DNA of 44,418 bases from Parendozoicomonas verongulae (GCF_009711465.1 NZ_SMME01000850.1:1-44418); one strand, 5' to 3'. Shown: positions 33,252 through 42,198, numbered from the stretch's first letter. Numbers and translations: made by a program. The notes: generated by a model not told the origin, from the sequence alone.

Positions 33252-36200
33252 ATGACTCTGATGGAGATTTTACGCGGCAGCCCCGCACTCTCCCCGTTCC
33301 GTGCTGCCAAGCTGTTGAACACCCTGAAACAGCAAGTGCCGGCCATTCGTAGTGTTTATGCAGAGTTTCTGCATTTTTCTGATCGCCAAGAGTCTTCTGA
33401 CCCTGATAAGGAAACCCCTGAAAACAACTGGACCGAAAAGCACCAGAGAGTGCTGGACAGGCTTCTGGAGTACGGCCCTCGCCGGGTACGTCAGGAAGCA
33501 ACCGGGCAGCTGTTTCTGGTCACTCCCCGCCCTGGCACGATTTCACCATGGTCCAGTAAAGCTACAGATATAGCCCATAATTGCGGGCTGTCTGCAATTC
33601 ACCGCCTCGAACGGGGCATCGCTTACATAATCGATTCAACATCGCCACTCACCCCGGATGATGTGATTAAAATCGAAGCTTTCCTCCACGACCGCATGAC
33701 CGAGGTCGTTCTCTCCTCCCCCGAAGATGCCAAAGCCCTGTTTACCGAAGCCGAACCAGTACCACTGGCCCGTGTTGCCGTTTTAGCGGAAGGTCGTACA
33801 GCGCTGGAAGAGGCCAACCAGAGTCTTGGCCTGGCACTGGCAGATGATGAGATTGATTACCTGCTGGAGAACTTCCGCAAGCTGGAGCGTGACCCCAGCG
33901 ATGTAGAGCTGATGATGTTCGCCCAGGCCAACTCCGAGCACTGCCGTCACAAGATATTCAATGCCTCGTGGGATATTGATGGTGAAGCGCAGGAGAAATC
34001 CCTGTTCGCCATGATCCGCAATACCTACCAGATGAACTCCGAAGGCGTCCTGTCCGCTTATAAGGACAATGCTTCCGTGATCAAGGGTTGGAAGAGCGGA
34101 CGCTTCTTCCCCAACCCTGAGAGCCGCAGCTACGGTTACACCGAAGAGGATATTCACATCCTCATGAAGGTGGAAACCCATAACCATCCCACTGCTATCG
34201 CCCCATGGCCTGGTGCGTCTACAGGTTCCGGTGGTGAAATTCGGGACGAAGGTGCGACCGGCCGTGGCGGCAAGCCCAAGGCTGGCCTGACCGGCTTCTC
34301 CGTATCCAACCTGAACATCCCCGGCTTTCAGCAGCCCTGGGAACACGGATACGGCAAGCCTGACCGGATCGTATCCGCCCTCGATATTATGATCGAAGGC
34401 CCTCTGGGTGGTGCCAGTTTTAACAACGAATTTGGCCGTCCGGCTTTGTGCGGTTACTTCCGTACTTTTGAGGAGGAGTCCAACGGCCCTGCAGGCCGCG
34501 AAATGCGCGGTTACCACAAGCCCATCATGATTGCCGGTGGTCTGGGTAATATCCGTGAGCAGCATATCGAGAAGGGTGAATATCCTGCTGGCTCCAAGCT
34601 GATTGTTCTGGGTGGCCCGGCCATGCAGATTGGTCTGGGTGGTGGTGCAGCCTCCTCTATGGCCTCCAGTACCGGTCAGGAGGATCTGGATTTTGCTTCC
34701 GTTCAGCGAGAAAACCCGGAGATGGAGCGCCGCTGTCAGGAAGTTATCGACCAGTGCTGGCAGCTGGGGGAGAAGAACCCCATGCTGTTTATCCACGATG
34801 TGGGTGCTGGAGGCCTGTCCAATGCTCTGCCTGAGCTGATCAGTGATGGTGGCCGTGGTGGTCAGTTTGAACTGCGCAAGGTACTGAATGACGAACCCGG
34901 CATGAGCCCGCTGGCGTTGTGGTGTAACGAATCTCAGGAACGTTACGTTCTGGCGGTTGCCCCACAGGATCTGGCAACCTTCGAGGCGATCTGTGCCCGT
35001 GAGCGCTGTCCTTACGCCGTTGTGGGTGAAGCCACCGAAGAATCCCATCTGCTGGTGAATGACGAGCATTTCGATAACCAGCCTGTGGATATGCCTCTGG
35101 ACGTACTGCTGGGTAAACCACCCCGTATGCACCGCTCTGTCGAACGCAAGAGTTTTGAAATTGAGCCGTTTGAAGTGTCCTCCATCAATCTGGATGAGGC
35201 CGCTGAACGTGTTCTAAAGCTGCCTGCTGTGGCTAGCAAGAGCTTCCTGATCACCATTGGCGACCGCACCATTACCGGTCAGGTGAATCGCGATCAGATG
35301 GTCGGCCCCTGGCAGGTGCCTGTGGCGGATTGCGCAGTGACCACCAGTGGTTTCAATGCCACCACCGGTGAAGCCATGTCTATGGGGGAGCGCACACCGG
35401 TTGCTCTGCTGGATGCGCCAGCCTCAGGCCGTATGGCGGTGGGTGAGGCTCTGACCAATATCGCCTCTGCCCGCATCAACAAGCTTTCTGAAGTACGCCT
35501 GTCTGCAAACTGGATGGCAGCTGCGGGTCACCCCGGTGAAGATGAGCGCCTGTACGACACCGTAAAAGCGGTGGGTATGGAGCTGTGCCCAGAGTTGGGT
35601 ATCACCATTCCTGTGGGTAAGGACTCCATGTCCATGCGCACCACCTGGAAAGATGGTGGAGAAGATAAGGCGGTGACTGCGCCTCTGTCTCTGGTGATTT
35701 CTGCCTTTGCTCCTGTTGCGGATGTACGACTGGGTGTCACTCCCCAGCTTCGTACTGATAAGGGGGACACAGATTTACTGCTGATCGACCTTGGCCGTGG
35801 CAAGAACCGCCTGGGTGGCTCTGCAGTGGCACAGGTTTACCGTGAATTGGGTGCTGAACCTGCGGATCTGGATGAGCCTCAGGATATGAAAGCCTTCTTC
35901 CAGGGTGTGCAGCATCTGCTGAGCGAAGAGAAGATTCTGGCTTACCACGACCGCTCCGATGGAGGCCTGTTCACCACGCTGATGGAAATGGCCTTTGCCG
36001 GTCATACGGGCATCCGTGTGGCACTGGACAAGCTGGCTGGCAACAAAGGTGAGCTGGCCGCAGCTCTGTTCAACGAAGAGCTGGGTGCTGTGATTCAGGT
36101 GCGCAAGCAGGATAAGGGCACGGTGAAGGACTGTCTGGCCAGCTTTGGCCTGTCTGGCTGTGTGCACACCATCGGTGAGCTTGCGGTCGGCCAGAAGGTG

Positions 36201-37196
36201 AGCTTTACCTTCAAGGGTAAGCCAGTTCTGAAAGGCAATCGTATCCGCTACCAGCGTATGTGGTCGGAAACCAGCTACCAGATTCAGAAACTGCGGGATA
36301 ACGCTGAGTGCGCCCAGCATGAATTTGATAACCTGCTGGATGACAAAGACCCCGGCCTGCATGCGTCTATTTCCTGGAATCCTGAGAAGGATATTGCTGC
36401 GCCTTTCATTGCCACCGGTGTTCGCCCCAGAATTGCGATTCTCCGTGAGCAGGGCGTAAACGGCCATGTGGAAATGGCGGCTGCCTTTGACCGTGCCGGC
36501 TTCGAAGCCGTTGATGTGCACATGAGTGACCTGATCAGCGGCAACCGTGAGCTTGGGGACTTTCGGGGGCTGGTGGCCTGTGGTGGCTTCTCTTATGGCG
36601 ACGTTCTCGGCGCTGGCGGTGGCTGGGCCAAGTCCATCCTGTTCCACGATCGTGTCCGTGAAGGCTTTGCAGGCTTCTTTGATCGTCGTGATACCTTTGC
36701 CCTGGGTGTGTGCAACGGCTGTCAGATGCTATCTACCATCCATGAGCTGATTCCGGGCACCGAACACTGGCCGCGCTTTGTGCGCAACCGCTCTGAACAG
36801 TTTGAGGCCCGTGTGGCGATGGTGGAGGTGCAGAAGAGTGCGTCCATCTTCCTGCAGGGCATGGAAAAGGCGCGTATGCCGATTGCTGTAGCACATGGTG
36901 AAGGTCTGGCAGAGTTTGCCCATGATTCTGATCCGGCGGCTCTCACAGCTGCTGGGCAGGTGGCGCTGCGCTATGTGGATAACCATGGTCGCACTACTGA
37001 GCGTTATCCGTTTAACCCCAATGGCTCTGTTGATGGGATCACTGGTCTGACCAGCAGGGATGGCCGTGTCACTATTATGATGCCTCACCCTGAGCGGGTC
37101 TTCCGTACGGTTCAAAACTCCTGGCATCCCGATGAGTGGCAGGATGATGCACCGTGGATGCGGATGTTCCGCAATGCGCGGGTTTGGGCGGACTGA
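33252..37196 (+). CDS. purL: Phosphoribosylformylglycinamidine synthase PurL
   Basis: Fourth step of de novo purine synthesis: FGAR + Gln + ATP to FGAM, cytoplasmic. The 1314-residue single-chain form has the N-terminal PurS-like domain ([19 protein letters not shown]), linker ([25 protein letters not shown]), the ATPase halves with [33 protein letters not shown] and the C-terminal glutaminase domain with nucleophile Cys1154 in GVCNGCQM and [10 protein letters not shown] near the end. ATG 33252 has AAGG 4 nt upstream; ATG 33261 would give the E. coli-like MEILRG start. Followed by a strong terminator. No PurR-box-like operator was recognised upstream. Confidence 0.97.
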   Translation: MTLMEILRGSPALSPFRAAKLLNTLKQQVPAIRSVYAEFLHFSDRQESSDPDKETPENNWTEKHQRVLDRLLEYGPRRVRQEATGQLFLVTPRPGTISPWSSKATDIAHNCGLSAIHRLERGIAYIIDSTSPLTPDDVIKIEAFLHDRMTEVVLSSPEDAKALFTEAEPVPLARVAVLAEGRTALEEANQSLGLALADDEIDYLLENFRKLERDPSDVELMMFAQANSEHCRHKIFNASWDIDGEAQEKSLFAMIRNTYQMNSEGVLSAYKDNASVIKGWKSGRFFPNPESRSYGYTEEDIHILMKVETHNHPTAIAPWPGASTGSGGEIRDEGATGRGGKPKAGLTGFSVSNLNIPGFQQPWEHGYGKPDRIVSALDIMIEGPLGGASFNNEFGRPALCGYFRTFEEESNGPAGREMRGYHKPIMIAGGLGNIREQHIEKGEYPAGSKLIVLGGPAMQIGLGGGAASSMASSTGQEDLDFASVQRENPEMERRCQEVIDQCWQLGEKNPMLFIHDVGAGGLSNALPELISDGGRGGQFELRKVLNDEPGMSPLALWCNESQERYVLAVAPQDLATFEAICARERCPYAVVGEATEESHLLVNDEHFDNQPVDMPLDVLLGKPPRMHRSVERKSFEIEPFEVSSINLDEAAERVLKLPAVASKSFLITIGDRTITGQVNRDQMVGPWQVPVADCAVTTSGFNATTGEAMSMGERTPVALLDAPASGRMAVGEALTNIASARINKLSEVRLSANWMAAAGHPGEDERLYDTVKAVGMELCPELGITIPVGKDSMSMRTTWKDGGEDKAVTAPLSLVISAFAPVADVRLGVTPQLRTDKGDTDLLLIDLGRGKNRLGGSAVAQVYRELGAEPADLDEPQDMKAFFQGVQHLLSEEKILAYHDRSDGGLFTTLMEMAFAGHTGIRVALDKLAGNKGELAAALFNEELGAVIQVRKQDKGTVKDCLASFGLSGCVHTIGELAVGQKVSFTFKGKPVLKGNRIRYQRMWSETSYQIQKLRDNAECAQHEFDNLLDDKDPGLHASISWNPEKDIAAPFIATGVRPRIAILREQGVNGHVEMAAAFDRAGFEAVDVHMSDLISGNRELGDFRGLVACGGFSYGDVLGAGGGWAKSILFHDRVREGFAGFFDRRDTFALGVCNGCQMLSTIHELIPGTEHWPRFVRNRSEQFEARVAMVEVQKSASIFLQGMEKARMPIAVAHGEGLAEFAHDSDPAALTAAGQVALRYVDNHGRTTERYPFNPNGSVDGITGLTSRDGRVTIMMPHPERVFRTVQNSWHPDEWQDDAPWMRMFRNARVWAD

Positions 37197-37213
37197 TCTG
37201 TCCTTGCCAGAGA

Positions 37214-37249
37214 CATAAAAAACCGAGGAGTTTGCTTCGGTTTTTTATG
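37214..37249. terminator. Bidirectional intrinsic terminator after purL
   Basis: CATAAAAAACCGA (37214-37226) and TCGGTTTTTTATG (37237-37249) form a 13-bp perfect stem around a 10-nt loop, with T-runs in both directions. It terminates purL and can also serve the small minus-strand gene at 37271-37366. Confidence 0.85.
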
Positions 37250-37270
37250 CTTAAAACTCTGCCGGGTCCC

Positions 37271-37366
37271 CTAGATATTGATAAACAATATCCATCCCGA
37301 GGCAGTAAGCGTTAGCATTGAGAGGGTGAGGAGAGCAATCTCTCTCTTACTCAGTCGGTCATCCAT
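37271..37366 (-). CDS. Putative 31-residue single-pass membrane peptide
   Basis: Found in the gap after purL. ATG 37366 is preceded by GAGGAA with a 7-nt spacer. The 31 codons give a charged N-terminus (MDDRLSKRE) followed by one hydrophobic helix (IALLTLSMLTLTASGWILF) and a short end, the profile of bacterial small membrane proteins. It ends 22 nt before a terminator that also works on this strand. A nine-codon frame (ATG at 37388) overlaps its start. No homologue is recalled; support is composition, ribosome-binding site and terminator. Confidence 0.45.
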   Translation of the reverse strand: MDDRLSKREIALLTLSMLTLTASGWILFINI

Positions 37367-37612
37367 GGGTAGATTCCTCTGTATTCATTGTTGCTTCCCA
37401 CTAGAGCTAGGCTCTGACACCTTGGTTAGGTGGGATTGTACGGTGACCCTCTGTGAAAATAATGTCATCTTGTTTTGAAGAGTGAGTTTTTTCCGCAATC
37501 TTTTACAGTCAAGTAAACAAAGGTGGCAGAGGTTTCACGGGAAATTGAACCTACACTGAGGGAGAGCGTCCAAGGTAGGACGCAGGTTTCTCGATATGGA
37601 GGTTCTCACACC
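37367..37612. other. Intergenic region upstream of the glycine-zipper lipoprotein
   Basis: 246 bases shared by the small minus-strand gene and the plus-strand lipoprotein gene. A plus-strand frame through 37278-37478 and the upstream extension of the lipoprotein frame from 37523 have no recognisable coding content. Confidence 0.4.
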
Positions 37613-38101
37613 ATGAAATTGTTACCCTTGGGGCTGAAGCGCCTCCTCTCTTTAGTCAGCGTGGCCACTTTCTCTCTTTTTCTTACGGGCTGTATGACAG
37701 ATTTGACTGGTAGTAATTACGATCGTGGTGAAGCCCGTAGTCTGCAAACGGTTCAGTTTGGTGAAATTGTTGAAATGGAAACTGTAAAGCTGGACGGTAC
37801 TCAGTCTGGACTTGGTGCTGTTGCCGGTGCTGCGACTGGTGGTATTGCCGGCTCTACTATTGGTGGCGGCAAAGGCAAGAGTCTTGCAACCATAGCTGGT
37901 GCTGTAGCAGGTGGCGTACTGGGCAACTATACGGAACGTAAGGTGACAGAATCCAATGGTTTTAACCTGACGATTCGTTTGGACAACGGTAATTATGTCT
38001 CTGTTGTTCAGCAGCTGGAACAAGGCAACAGCCTGCAGGTTGGCGATCGGGTGAAGGTCCTCAGCAATGGCCGCAACAGTCGGGTTGTTCGCACCCGTTG
38101 A
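37613..38101 (+). CDS. Glycine-zipper outer-membrane lipoprotein (SlyB/Pcp-like)
   Basis: 162-residue lipoprotein precursor: signal peptide MKLLPLGLKRLLSLVSVATF, lipobox LTGC with Cys27, then a domain with the glycine-zipper 2TM segment (GAVAGAATGGIAGSTIGGGKGKSLATIAGAVAGGVLGNY-type pattern, about 82-125) and a C-terminal beta region (FNLTIRLDNGNYVSVVQ, LQVGDRVKVLSNGR). This is the architecture of SlyB/PCP proteins, which support outer-membrane integrity under stress. ATG 37613 follows GGAGG at 37598-37602; the longer frame from 37523 would hide the signal peptide. A terminator hairpin follows at 38112. Confidence 0.85.
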   Translation: MKLLPLGLKRLLSLVSVATFSLFLTGCMTDLTGSNYDRGEARSLQTVQFGEIVEMETVKLDGTQSGLGAVAGAATGGIAGSTIGGGKGKSLATIAGAVAGGVLGNYTERKVTESNGFNLTIRLDNGNYVSVVQQLEQGNSLQVGDRVKVLSNGRNSRVVRTR

Positions 38102-38111
38102 TTTTTCCAAT

Positions 38112-38146
38112 ATGTCAGAGCTGCAGTGTCGGCTCTGGCATGTTTT
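38112..38146 (+). terminator. Intrinsic terminator after the SlyB-like gene
   Basis: ATGTCAGAGC (38112-38121) pairs with GCTCTGGCAT (38132-38141), one G-U pair, 10-nt loop, followed by GTTTT and a pyrimidine-rich tail. Confidence 0.6.
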
Positions 38147-38237
38147 CCCTCTCTTTTCCTTCCTTCTAATTTCCTTGCTGCTGTTGTGGTACTGGCCTTA
38201 CACTGCCCACCATAGATCTCTTTGGGGGGAATAACTT

Positions 38238-38561
38238 ATGAATAGAGAAACACAACTGGCCGTTGGTATTGTGGGTGGTGTGTTGCTTCTGGTTGCCGCT
38301 GGTTTTTGGCTGTTTTCTGGCTCAGATGATGAGCGGGTGCAGGCTCTTAAAGCGCCTGCCTATGAAGAGCCTGTGGCTCCGGCGTATCAGGAATACAATG
38401 ACGACGAAGGCAAAGCATTGACGGATTCCGATGAAATGGCTGGAGATATGACCCGTATTATTATTCACGATTCTGCTTCCTCAGGAGAGGTTGGTCAGGC
38501 GCTGACGGGTAAAGTGATTATTGATGATCAGGTGGTTCAGCAGCCTGCCTCTGGACGCTAG
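38238..38561 (+). CDS. Small single-pass membrane protein, unknown function
   Basis: 107 residues: a short cytoplasmic start MNRETQL, one transmembrane helix (about 8-27, AVGIVGGVLLLVAAGFWLF), then an acidic, Tyr/Pro-containing periplasmic tail (APAYEEPVAPAYQEYNDDEGK) and a C-terminal segment DMTRIIIHDSASSGEVGQALTGKVIIDDQ. A GGGGGG run about 8 nt before ATG 38238 is a strong ribosome-binding site. No domain is recognised. It sits between the SlyB-like lipoprotein and sseA, on the same strand, so an envelope-related role is possible but not shown. Confidence 0.65.
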   Translation: MNRETQLAVGIVGGVLLLVAAGFWLFSGSDDERVQALKAPAYEEPVAPAYQEYNDDEGKALTDSDEMAGDMTRIIIHDSASSGEVGQALTGKVIIDDQVVQQPASGR

Positions 38562-38646
38562 GTCATTGCCGCGCCGATGTGCCGTCCCTGGCCTGCGGCG
38601 CTTGCTTTTGCGTTTCGTGCGATTTTCTTTTTGGAGTTTCGACTTT

Positions 38647-39486
38647 ATGGATGTGTTAATTGATGCAGCCACGCTTGCTCAATGGTTGGGTGAGACGGAT
38701 GAGAAACTGGTGGTTTTCGATGTTCGCTACAGTTTGCAAGATGGCGAGGCTGGTCAGCGTGCTTATGATCAGGGGCATATTGCTGGTGCCCAATACATAA
38801 GCCTTAGCCATGATCTTTCCAGTGATGTGATTCCCGACAAGACCAGTCGCCATCCTTTGCCCACGCCGGAAGCTTTTATTGCCCGGGTGCAGAGTTGGGG
38901 GATAACAGAGGGCTGCCGTGTTGTGCTGTATGATGCTGGCGATCAATTTATCGCACCGCGCATGTGGTGGATGTTGAGCCAGTGGTTTGGGCTGACGAAT
39001 GTTTTTATTCTCCATGGTGGTGTACGTGCGTGGGAGCAGGGTGGCTTTGAACTGGTGACGGATGTTCCTGTTGTCGAGGCTTCAAGCTTCACTCCATCGG
39101 TGAATGACGGTGTATTGGTTCAGGCCGGTGGGGTTCTACCGTTTGTGGAAAAGGGAGGTACGTTGCTGGATGCCCGTGCCCTTGAGCGTTTTGCCGGTGA
39201 GGTGGAACCACTTGATTCGGTAGGCGGACATATTCCCGGAGCACACTGTCAGCCTTGCTCTAAAAATGTTGATGATAACGGTTTGTTTCTTTCATCGACC
39301 CAACTGCAACGCTTGTATGGGGTTTATGAAGGAAGGGATGTCGTGTGTTACTGCGGTTCAGGTGTGTCGGCCTGTCAGAATATTCTGGCCATGACGCTTG
39401 CAGGTTTACCTGCGCCACGATTATACGCAGGCTCCTGGAGTGAGTGGGTAACTGACCCATCACGCCCTATCGCAAAAGGGCGGTAA
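38647..39486 (+). CDS. sseA: 3-mercaptopyruvate/thiosulfate sulfurtransferase SseA
   Basis: Tandem-rhodanese enzyme that transfers sulfur to cyanide or thiols. 279 residues. The N-terminal rhodanese domain (about 1-125) has VVFDVRYSL, GHIAGAQYISLSHDLS and MLSQWFGLTNVFILHGGVRAW; the C-terminal domain (about 155-279) has LLDARALERF, GGHIPGAHCQP and the active-site loop CYCGSGVSAC, where CGSGV(S/T)A is the signature of mercaptopyruvate rather than thiosulfate sulfurtransferases. ATG 38647 follows TTGGAG by about 10 nt and matches the family start; the longer frame from 38521 overlaps the preceding gene. Confidence 0.92.
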   Translation: MDVLIDAATLAQWLGETDEKLVVFDVRYSLQDGEAGQRAYDQGHIAGAQYISLSHDLSSDVIPDKTSRHPLPTPEAFIARVQSWGITEGCRVVLYDAGDQFIAPRMWWMLSQWFGLTNVFILHGGVRAWEQGGFELVTDVPVVEASSFTPSVNDGVLVQAGGVLPFVEKGGTLLDARALERFAGEVEPLDSVGGHIPGAHCQPCSKNVDDNGLFLSSTQLQRLYGVYEGRDVVCYCGSGVSACQNILAMTLAGLPAPRLYAGSWSEWVTDPSRPIAKGR

Positions 39487-39567
39487 ACACGAACGGAACA
39501 CTATCGCTATTAATACCGGTTTCCAGTACAGTTCTGCTTTTGCTATTTTCCCCTGAGAATTCCTATT

Positions 39568-40056
39568 ATGCACGACTTGCTGGTTCCGGATGTTGCACTT
39601 CTTGAGAAGTGGCTGGCTGATACCGGGTATGAATCTTATATCTGTGATCAGTGCAGCGGCCTGCATTTGTCTGCGCTACAGAGTATGGATGGAATACTCG
39701 ACAGCCGCCTGTTTGTTGAGCCTTGGGGCATCATGTTCACTACTGAACTGGATATTCGCAACGCAGCGATCCTGCCGCTATCTGCCGATTTGATGCGTCT
39801 GAATATAGGCTATCCCACCTTAAAGCTTTTTTTAAATACGCCAGATGATGCAGGCCCTATGTTGGTAGCATCTTCTGCAATCCTGTCCAGTCAGGGTATG
39901 ACAGTGGCCCAGTTTAACGAATTCTTTGCCGTTAACCTGGAGACTGTGAAGCAATTGCTGCAAGAATGTCAGCAGCTTCAATACCTGTTCCAGAGCGATG
40001 ATGAACGCATGATGTTCCCGGAAGCTATTGATGGTATGAAGCCATCTTTACATTGA
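39568..40056 (+). CDS. ybjN: YbjN-family protein
   Basis: 162-residue cytoplasmic protein of the YbjN family (type III secretion chaperone-like fold), reported in enterobacteria to influence motility, stress tolerance and exopolysaccharide. It aligns with E. coli YbjN throughout: VPDVALLEKWLADTGYESYICDQC at the start, LHLSALQSMDGILDSRLFVE, ILPLSADLMRLN in the middle and MTVAQFNEFFAVNLETVKQLL near residue 110-130. The Cys pair CDQC is kept. It ends convergently with the ilvM-like gene, overlapping by 9 nt. The fold relation to CesT chaperones is of note given the T3SS 14 kb away, but this gene looks like the housekeeping YbjN. Confidence 0.85.
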   Translation: MHDLLVPDVALLEKWLADTGYESYICDQCSGLHLSALQSMDGILDSRLFVEPWGIMFTTELDIRNAAILPLSADLMRLNIGYPTLKLFLNTPDDAGPMLVASSAILSSQGMTVAQFNEFFAVNLETVKQLLQECQQLQYLFQSDDERMMFPEAIDGMKPSLH

Positions 40057-40317
40057 TGGCGTTCGCTCTCTTTTCTCCAGCGATTTGCGGCAGGGGGTGA
40101 GTGAACGTACATCACTCTCCTGCAGTAGTGCCATAATCAGGGTATTTTGACTGTTCCCGCCGGATACATGCAGATCAATATCATATTGATTCCGTCGTGG
40201 GCACAGGGATGCTGTAAAGGTGTCCACATCAAAGCCGCCGCTGCGGCTGTTGTTCAAAACCCGTTCGAGGCATCCGGGTGTATTGGATGCAATAAGTTTT
40301 AGTCTGTAGCGATTCAC
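40048..40317 (-). CDS. ilvM: IlvM-like ACT-domain protein (acetolactate synthase II small subunit)
   Basis: 89 residues made of a single ACT domain of the IlvM type: YRLKLIASNTPGCLERVLNNSRSGGFDVDTF with the expected beta-alpha-beta order, then YDIDLHVSGGNSQNTLIMALLQESDV, and a basic C-terminal tail. IlvM normally pairs with IlvG to form the valine-insensitive acetolactate synthase II, but no ilvG lies next to it. The start is GTG 40317 with AGGAG at 40326-40330. Upstream on the same strand are a 28-codon leader frame and a strong intrinsic terminator, the layout of an amino-acid attenuator. It may regulate a distant acetolactate synthase or be the remnant of an ilvGM operon. Confidence 0.72.
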   Translation of the reverse strand: MNRYRLKLIASNTPGCLERVLNNSRSGGFDVDTFTASLCPRRNQYDIDLHVSGGNSQNTLIMALLQESDVRSLTPCRKSLEKRERTPSM

Positions 40318-40337
40318 TGGCCTTTCTCCTGCCGTGT

Positions 40338-40375
40338 AAAAAAGCCCCCGAACCTTTCGGTGCGGGGGCTTTTTT
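40338..40375 (-). terminator. Attenuator-type intrinsic terminator before the ilvM-like gene
   Basis: AAAAAAGCCCCCG (40338-40350) is the exact complement of CGGGGGCTTTTTT (40363-40375); an inner 3-bp extension closes a 4-nt loop. On the minus strand the stem ends in six T residues, 20 nt before the ilvM-like start. The upstream arm is also complementary to a segment inside the leader frame (40399-40410), so an alternative antiterminator can form. Confidence 0.85.
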
Positions 40376-40389
40376 GGTTTTTGCTTTTC

Positions 40390-40476
40390 CTAGAGTGCAA
40401 CCAACCCCCGGCGAATGATCATCATAATCATACCGGTCATACCTTTCTTTCCATTGAGGGGGAAGGTGTGGGTCAT
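40390..40476 (-). CDS. Putative ilv-type leader peptide (28 residues)
   Basis: Short frame on the minus strand between a promoter-like sequence (40524-40552) and the attenuator terminator. It ends MIMMIIRRGLVAL, so Ile, Leu, Val and Met codons are concentrated in the last 13 codons. The codons for RGLV (CGG GGG TTG GTT) are complementary to the upstream arm of the terminator, so ribosome position over this region could decide between antiterminator and terminator. AGG lies about 9 nt before ATG 40476. Known family: ilvL leaders of ilvGMEDA. The peptide itself has no sequence match that I recall; the call rests on layout. Confidence 0.6.
   Translation of the reverse strand: MTHTFPLNGKKGMTGMIMMIIRRGLVAL
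40399..40410 (-). promoter_or_regulatory. Predicted antiterminator strand within the leader
   Basis: CGGGGGTTGGTT on the minus strand can pair with AACCAA and CCCCCG (within 40363-40379) on either side of a 5-nt bulge. This competes with the terminator stem at 40338-40375. Confidence 0.5.
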
Positions 40477-40523
40477 GGTGCGAAACCTATAGTTAAGAGC
40501 TTTGCGTAAAAATAATTGTGCGA

Positions 40524-40552
40524 ATAGTATGCTCCACTTAGGAAATCCACAA
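40524..40552 (-). promoter_or_regulatory. Predicted promoter of the leader/ilvM unit
   Basis: On the minus strand TTGTGG (40547-40552) and TACTAT (40524-40529) are separated by exactly 17 nt. Transcription would start near 40517, about 40 nt before the leader ATG. Confidence 0.5.
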
Positions 40553-40578
40553 GGAAAATACTTATATTGATAGGTATT

Positions 40579-40608
40579 TTGAGTGAAGTTGTTAGGAGTT
40601 TGTATAGG
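40579..40608 (+). promoter_or_regulatory. Predicted promoter of the DAHP synthase gene
   Basis: TTGAGT (40579-40584) and TATAGG (40603-40608), 18-nt spacer, with TG just before the -10 box. It lies 85 nt upstream of the gene start. No trp or tyr operator was recognised. Confidence 0.35.
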
Positions 40609-40692
40609 GTGGCTTTACTGACTGTTATCTGGTGGTAAGGTAGCGTAACGCGTTAAGCGTAAATGAATACAGATTAGTGGGAGTGTGAGCCG

Positions 40693-42054
40693 ATGTCCCT
40701 GTGGACGCCTGAGAGCTGGAAAAATCATACAGCTCTGCAAATGCCTGAGTACCCTGATGCCGCTAAGCTGCGACAGGTAGAAGAGAGTCTGAGCAAACAG
40801 CCACCACTGGTATTTGCTGGTGAAGTACGTGCTCTCACCGACCAGCTGGCCAGCGTAGCCGAAGGGAAAGCCTTTTTGCTGCAGGGCGGAGACTGTGCAG
40901 AGAGTTTTGCAGAGTTTAGCGCGGTGAATATTCGGGATACTTTTAAGGTGTTAATGCAGATGGCAGTGGTGCTCACGTTTGGTGCCAGTTGCCCGGTTGT
41001 AAAGGTGGGACGCCTGGCTGGCCAGTTTGCCAAACCGCGTTCCAATCCTACTGAAACCCGCGATGGTATCGAACTGCCTACTTATCGCGGTGATATCGTT
41101 AATAGTAATGAATTCACTGAAGCCGCTCGCATTCCTGACCCTGAGCGAATGATGGCGGTGTATCATCAGGCGGCTTCTACCCTGAATCTGCTGCGTGCGT
41201 TTGCCCAGGGTGGGTTGGCTTCCCTTGAGCAGATTCATGCCTGGAACCTGGATTTTGTGAATGCCACCCCAGAGGCCAGACATTTCCAGAAGATGGCAGC
41301 ACGTATTGATGAAACCCTCGCCTTTATGAAGGCGTGTGGCATGACTGCAGAGAACAGCGCAGCGATCCGTGAAACCAGCTTCTATACCTCTCACGAGGCA
41401 CTGCTGTTGCCTTACGAGCAGGCGCTGACCCGCAAAGACAGTCTCACCAATGACTGGTACGACTGTTCCGCCCATATGCTCTGGATTGGGGATCGTACCC
41501 GCCAGCCCGACGGTGCACATGTGGAATTCGTGCGTGGTGTTCACAACCCTGTCGGTATCAAAGCTGGGCCAACCCTGCCGCCGGATGATCTGATTCGCCT
41601 GCTGGATATTGTGAATCCTGAAAATATTCCAGGGCGTGCGACCATTATCGTGCGTATGGGAGCCGATAAGGTTGAGGCTGGCCTGCCGGCTCTGATCAAG
41701 GCTGTTGAGCGTGAAGGCCGCAAGGTGGTGTGGAGCTGTGACCCCATGCACGGTAACACCATCACTGCTGGTGATTACAAGACCCGTGACGTGAGTTCAG
41801 TACTCCGTGAAGTGCGCCAGTTTTTCTCTGTTCACCGTGCAGAAGGTACTTACGCTGGTGGCGTGCACTTTGAGATGACTGGCCAGAACGTGACCGAGTG
41901 CATTGGTGGTGCTCACAAGGTGACGGAAGAAACCTTGAAAGAGCGTTATCGTACACACTGCGACCCACGTATGAATGCCAGCCAGTCTTTGGAAATGGCG
42001 TTTCTGATTGCCGATACGCTCAAGGAGTGCCGCAAGGACTTACGGGGCGAGTAA
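40693..42054 (+). CDS. Class II 3-deoxy-7-phosphoheptulonate (DAHP) synthase
   Basis: First step of the shikimate pathway: PEP + erythrose-4-phosphate to DAHP, metal-dependent, cytoplasmic. The 453-residue protein belongs to the class II (plant/AroA-II) family, not the AroF/G/H type: [19 protein letters not shown] start, [14 protein letters not shown] (57-70), [62 protein letters not shown] and [18 protein letters not shown]. Metal and substrate residues in these motifs (Cys63, Glu and His of the later motifs) appear intact. GGGAG lies about 9 nt before ATG 40693. A tRNA-Pro gene follows 62 nt downstream. Confidence 0.95.
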   Translation: MSLWTPESWKNHTALQMPEYPDAAKLRQVEESLSKQPPLVFAGEVRALTDQLASVAEGKAFLLQGGDCAESFAEFSAVNIRDTFKVLMQMAVVLTFGASCPVVKVGRLAGQFAKPRSNPTETRDGIELPTYRGDIVNSNEFTEAARIPDPERMMAVYHQAASTLNLLRAFAQGGLASLEQIHAWNLDFVNATPEARHFQKMAARIDETLAFMKACGMTAENSAAIRETSFYTSHEALLLPYEQALTRKDSLTNDWYDCSAHMLWIGDRTRQPDGAHVEFVRGVHNPVGIKAGPTLPPDDLIRLLDIVNPENIPGRATIIVRMGADKVEAGLPALIKAVEREGRKVVWSCDPMHGNTITAGDYKTRDVSSVLREVRQFFSVHRAEGTYAGGVHFEMTGQNVTECIGGAHKVTEETLKERYRTHCDPRMNASQSLEMAFLIADTLKECRKDLRGE

Positions 42055-42116
42055 GCTGCACAAGTCAGGGACTTTCTTGAAAAAAGCGGCACTGGTTTGT
42101 AGTATCAGTGCCGTCT

Positions 42117-42193
42117 CGGCGAGTGGCGCAGCCTGGTAGCGCACAGCATTCGGGTTGCTGGGGTCGTAGGTTCAAATCCTATCTCGCCGACCA
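42117..42193 (+). tRNA. proK: tRNA-Pro (anticodon CGG)
   Basis: 77-nt cloverleaf: acceptor stem CGGCGAG pairs with CTCGCCG (42183-42189), D-arm GGCGCAGCCTGGTAGCGC, anticodon stem CAGCA/TGCTG around loop TTCGGGT with anticodon CGG, T-arm with GGTTCAAATCC, and an encoded CCA at 42191-42193. It reads CCG codons and resembles E. coli proK. A terminator follows directly. No duplicate of the 3' end was seen in the window to suggest an integrated element. Confidence 0.97.
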
Positions 42194-42198
42194 AATAA

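Noticed and set aside
33783..35132. A 449-codon open frame antisense to purL
   Set aside because: Overlaps highly conserved PurL sequence, no recognisable domain and no ribosome-binding site; a shadow frame.
37278..37478. 66-codon plus-strand frame downstream of purL
   Set aside because: No ribosome-binding site and it runs antisense to the better supported 31-codon gene.
39568..40056. YbjN-like gene considered as a T3SS effector chaperone
   Set aside because: It aligns along its whole length with housekeeping YbjN, including the CDQC and ILPLSADL segments, and is far from the T3SS operon.
42117..42193. tRNA-Pro as an integration site for an island carrying the repeat gene
   Set aside because: No integrase and no copy of the tRNA 3' end was found in the remaining 2.2 kb; the possibility cannot be tested within the window.
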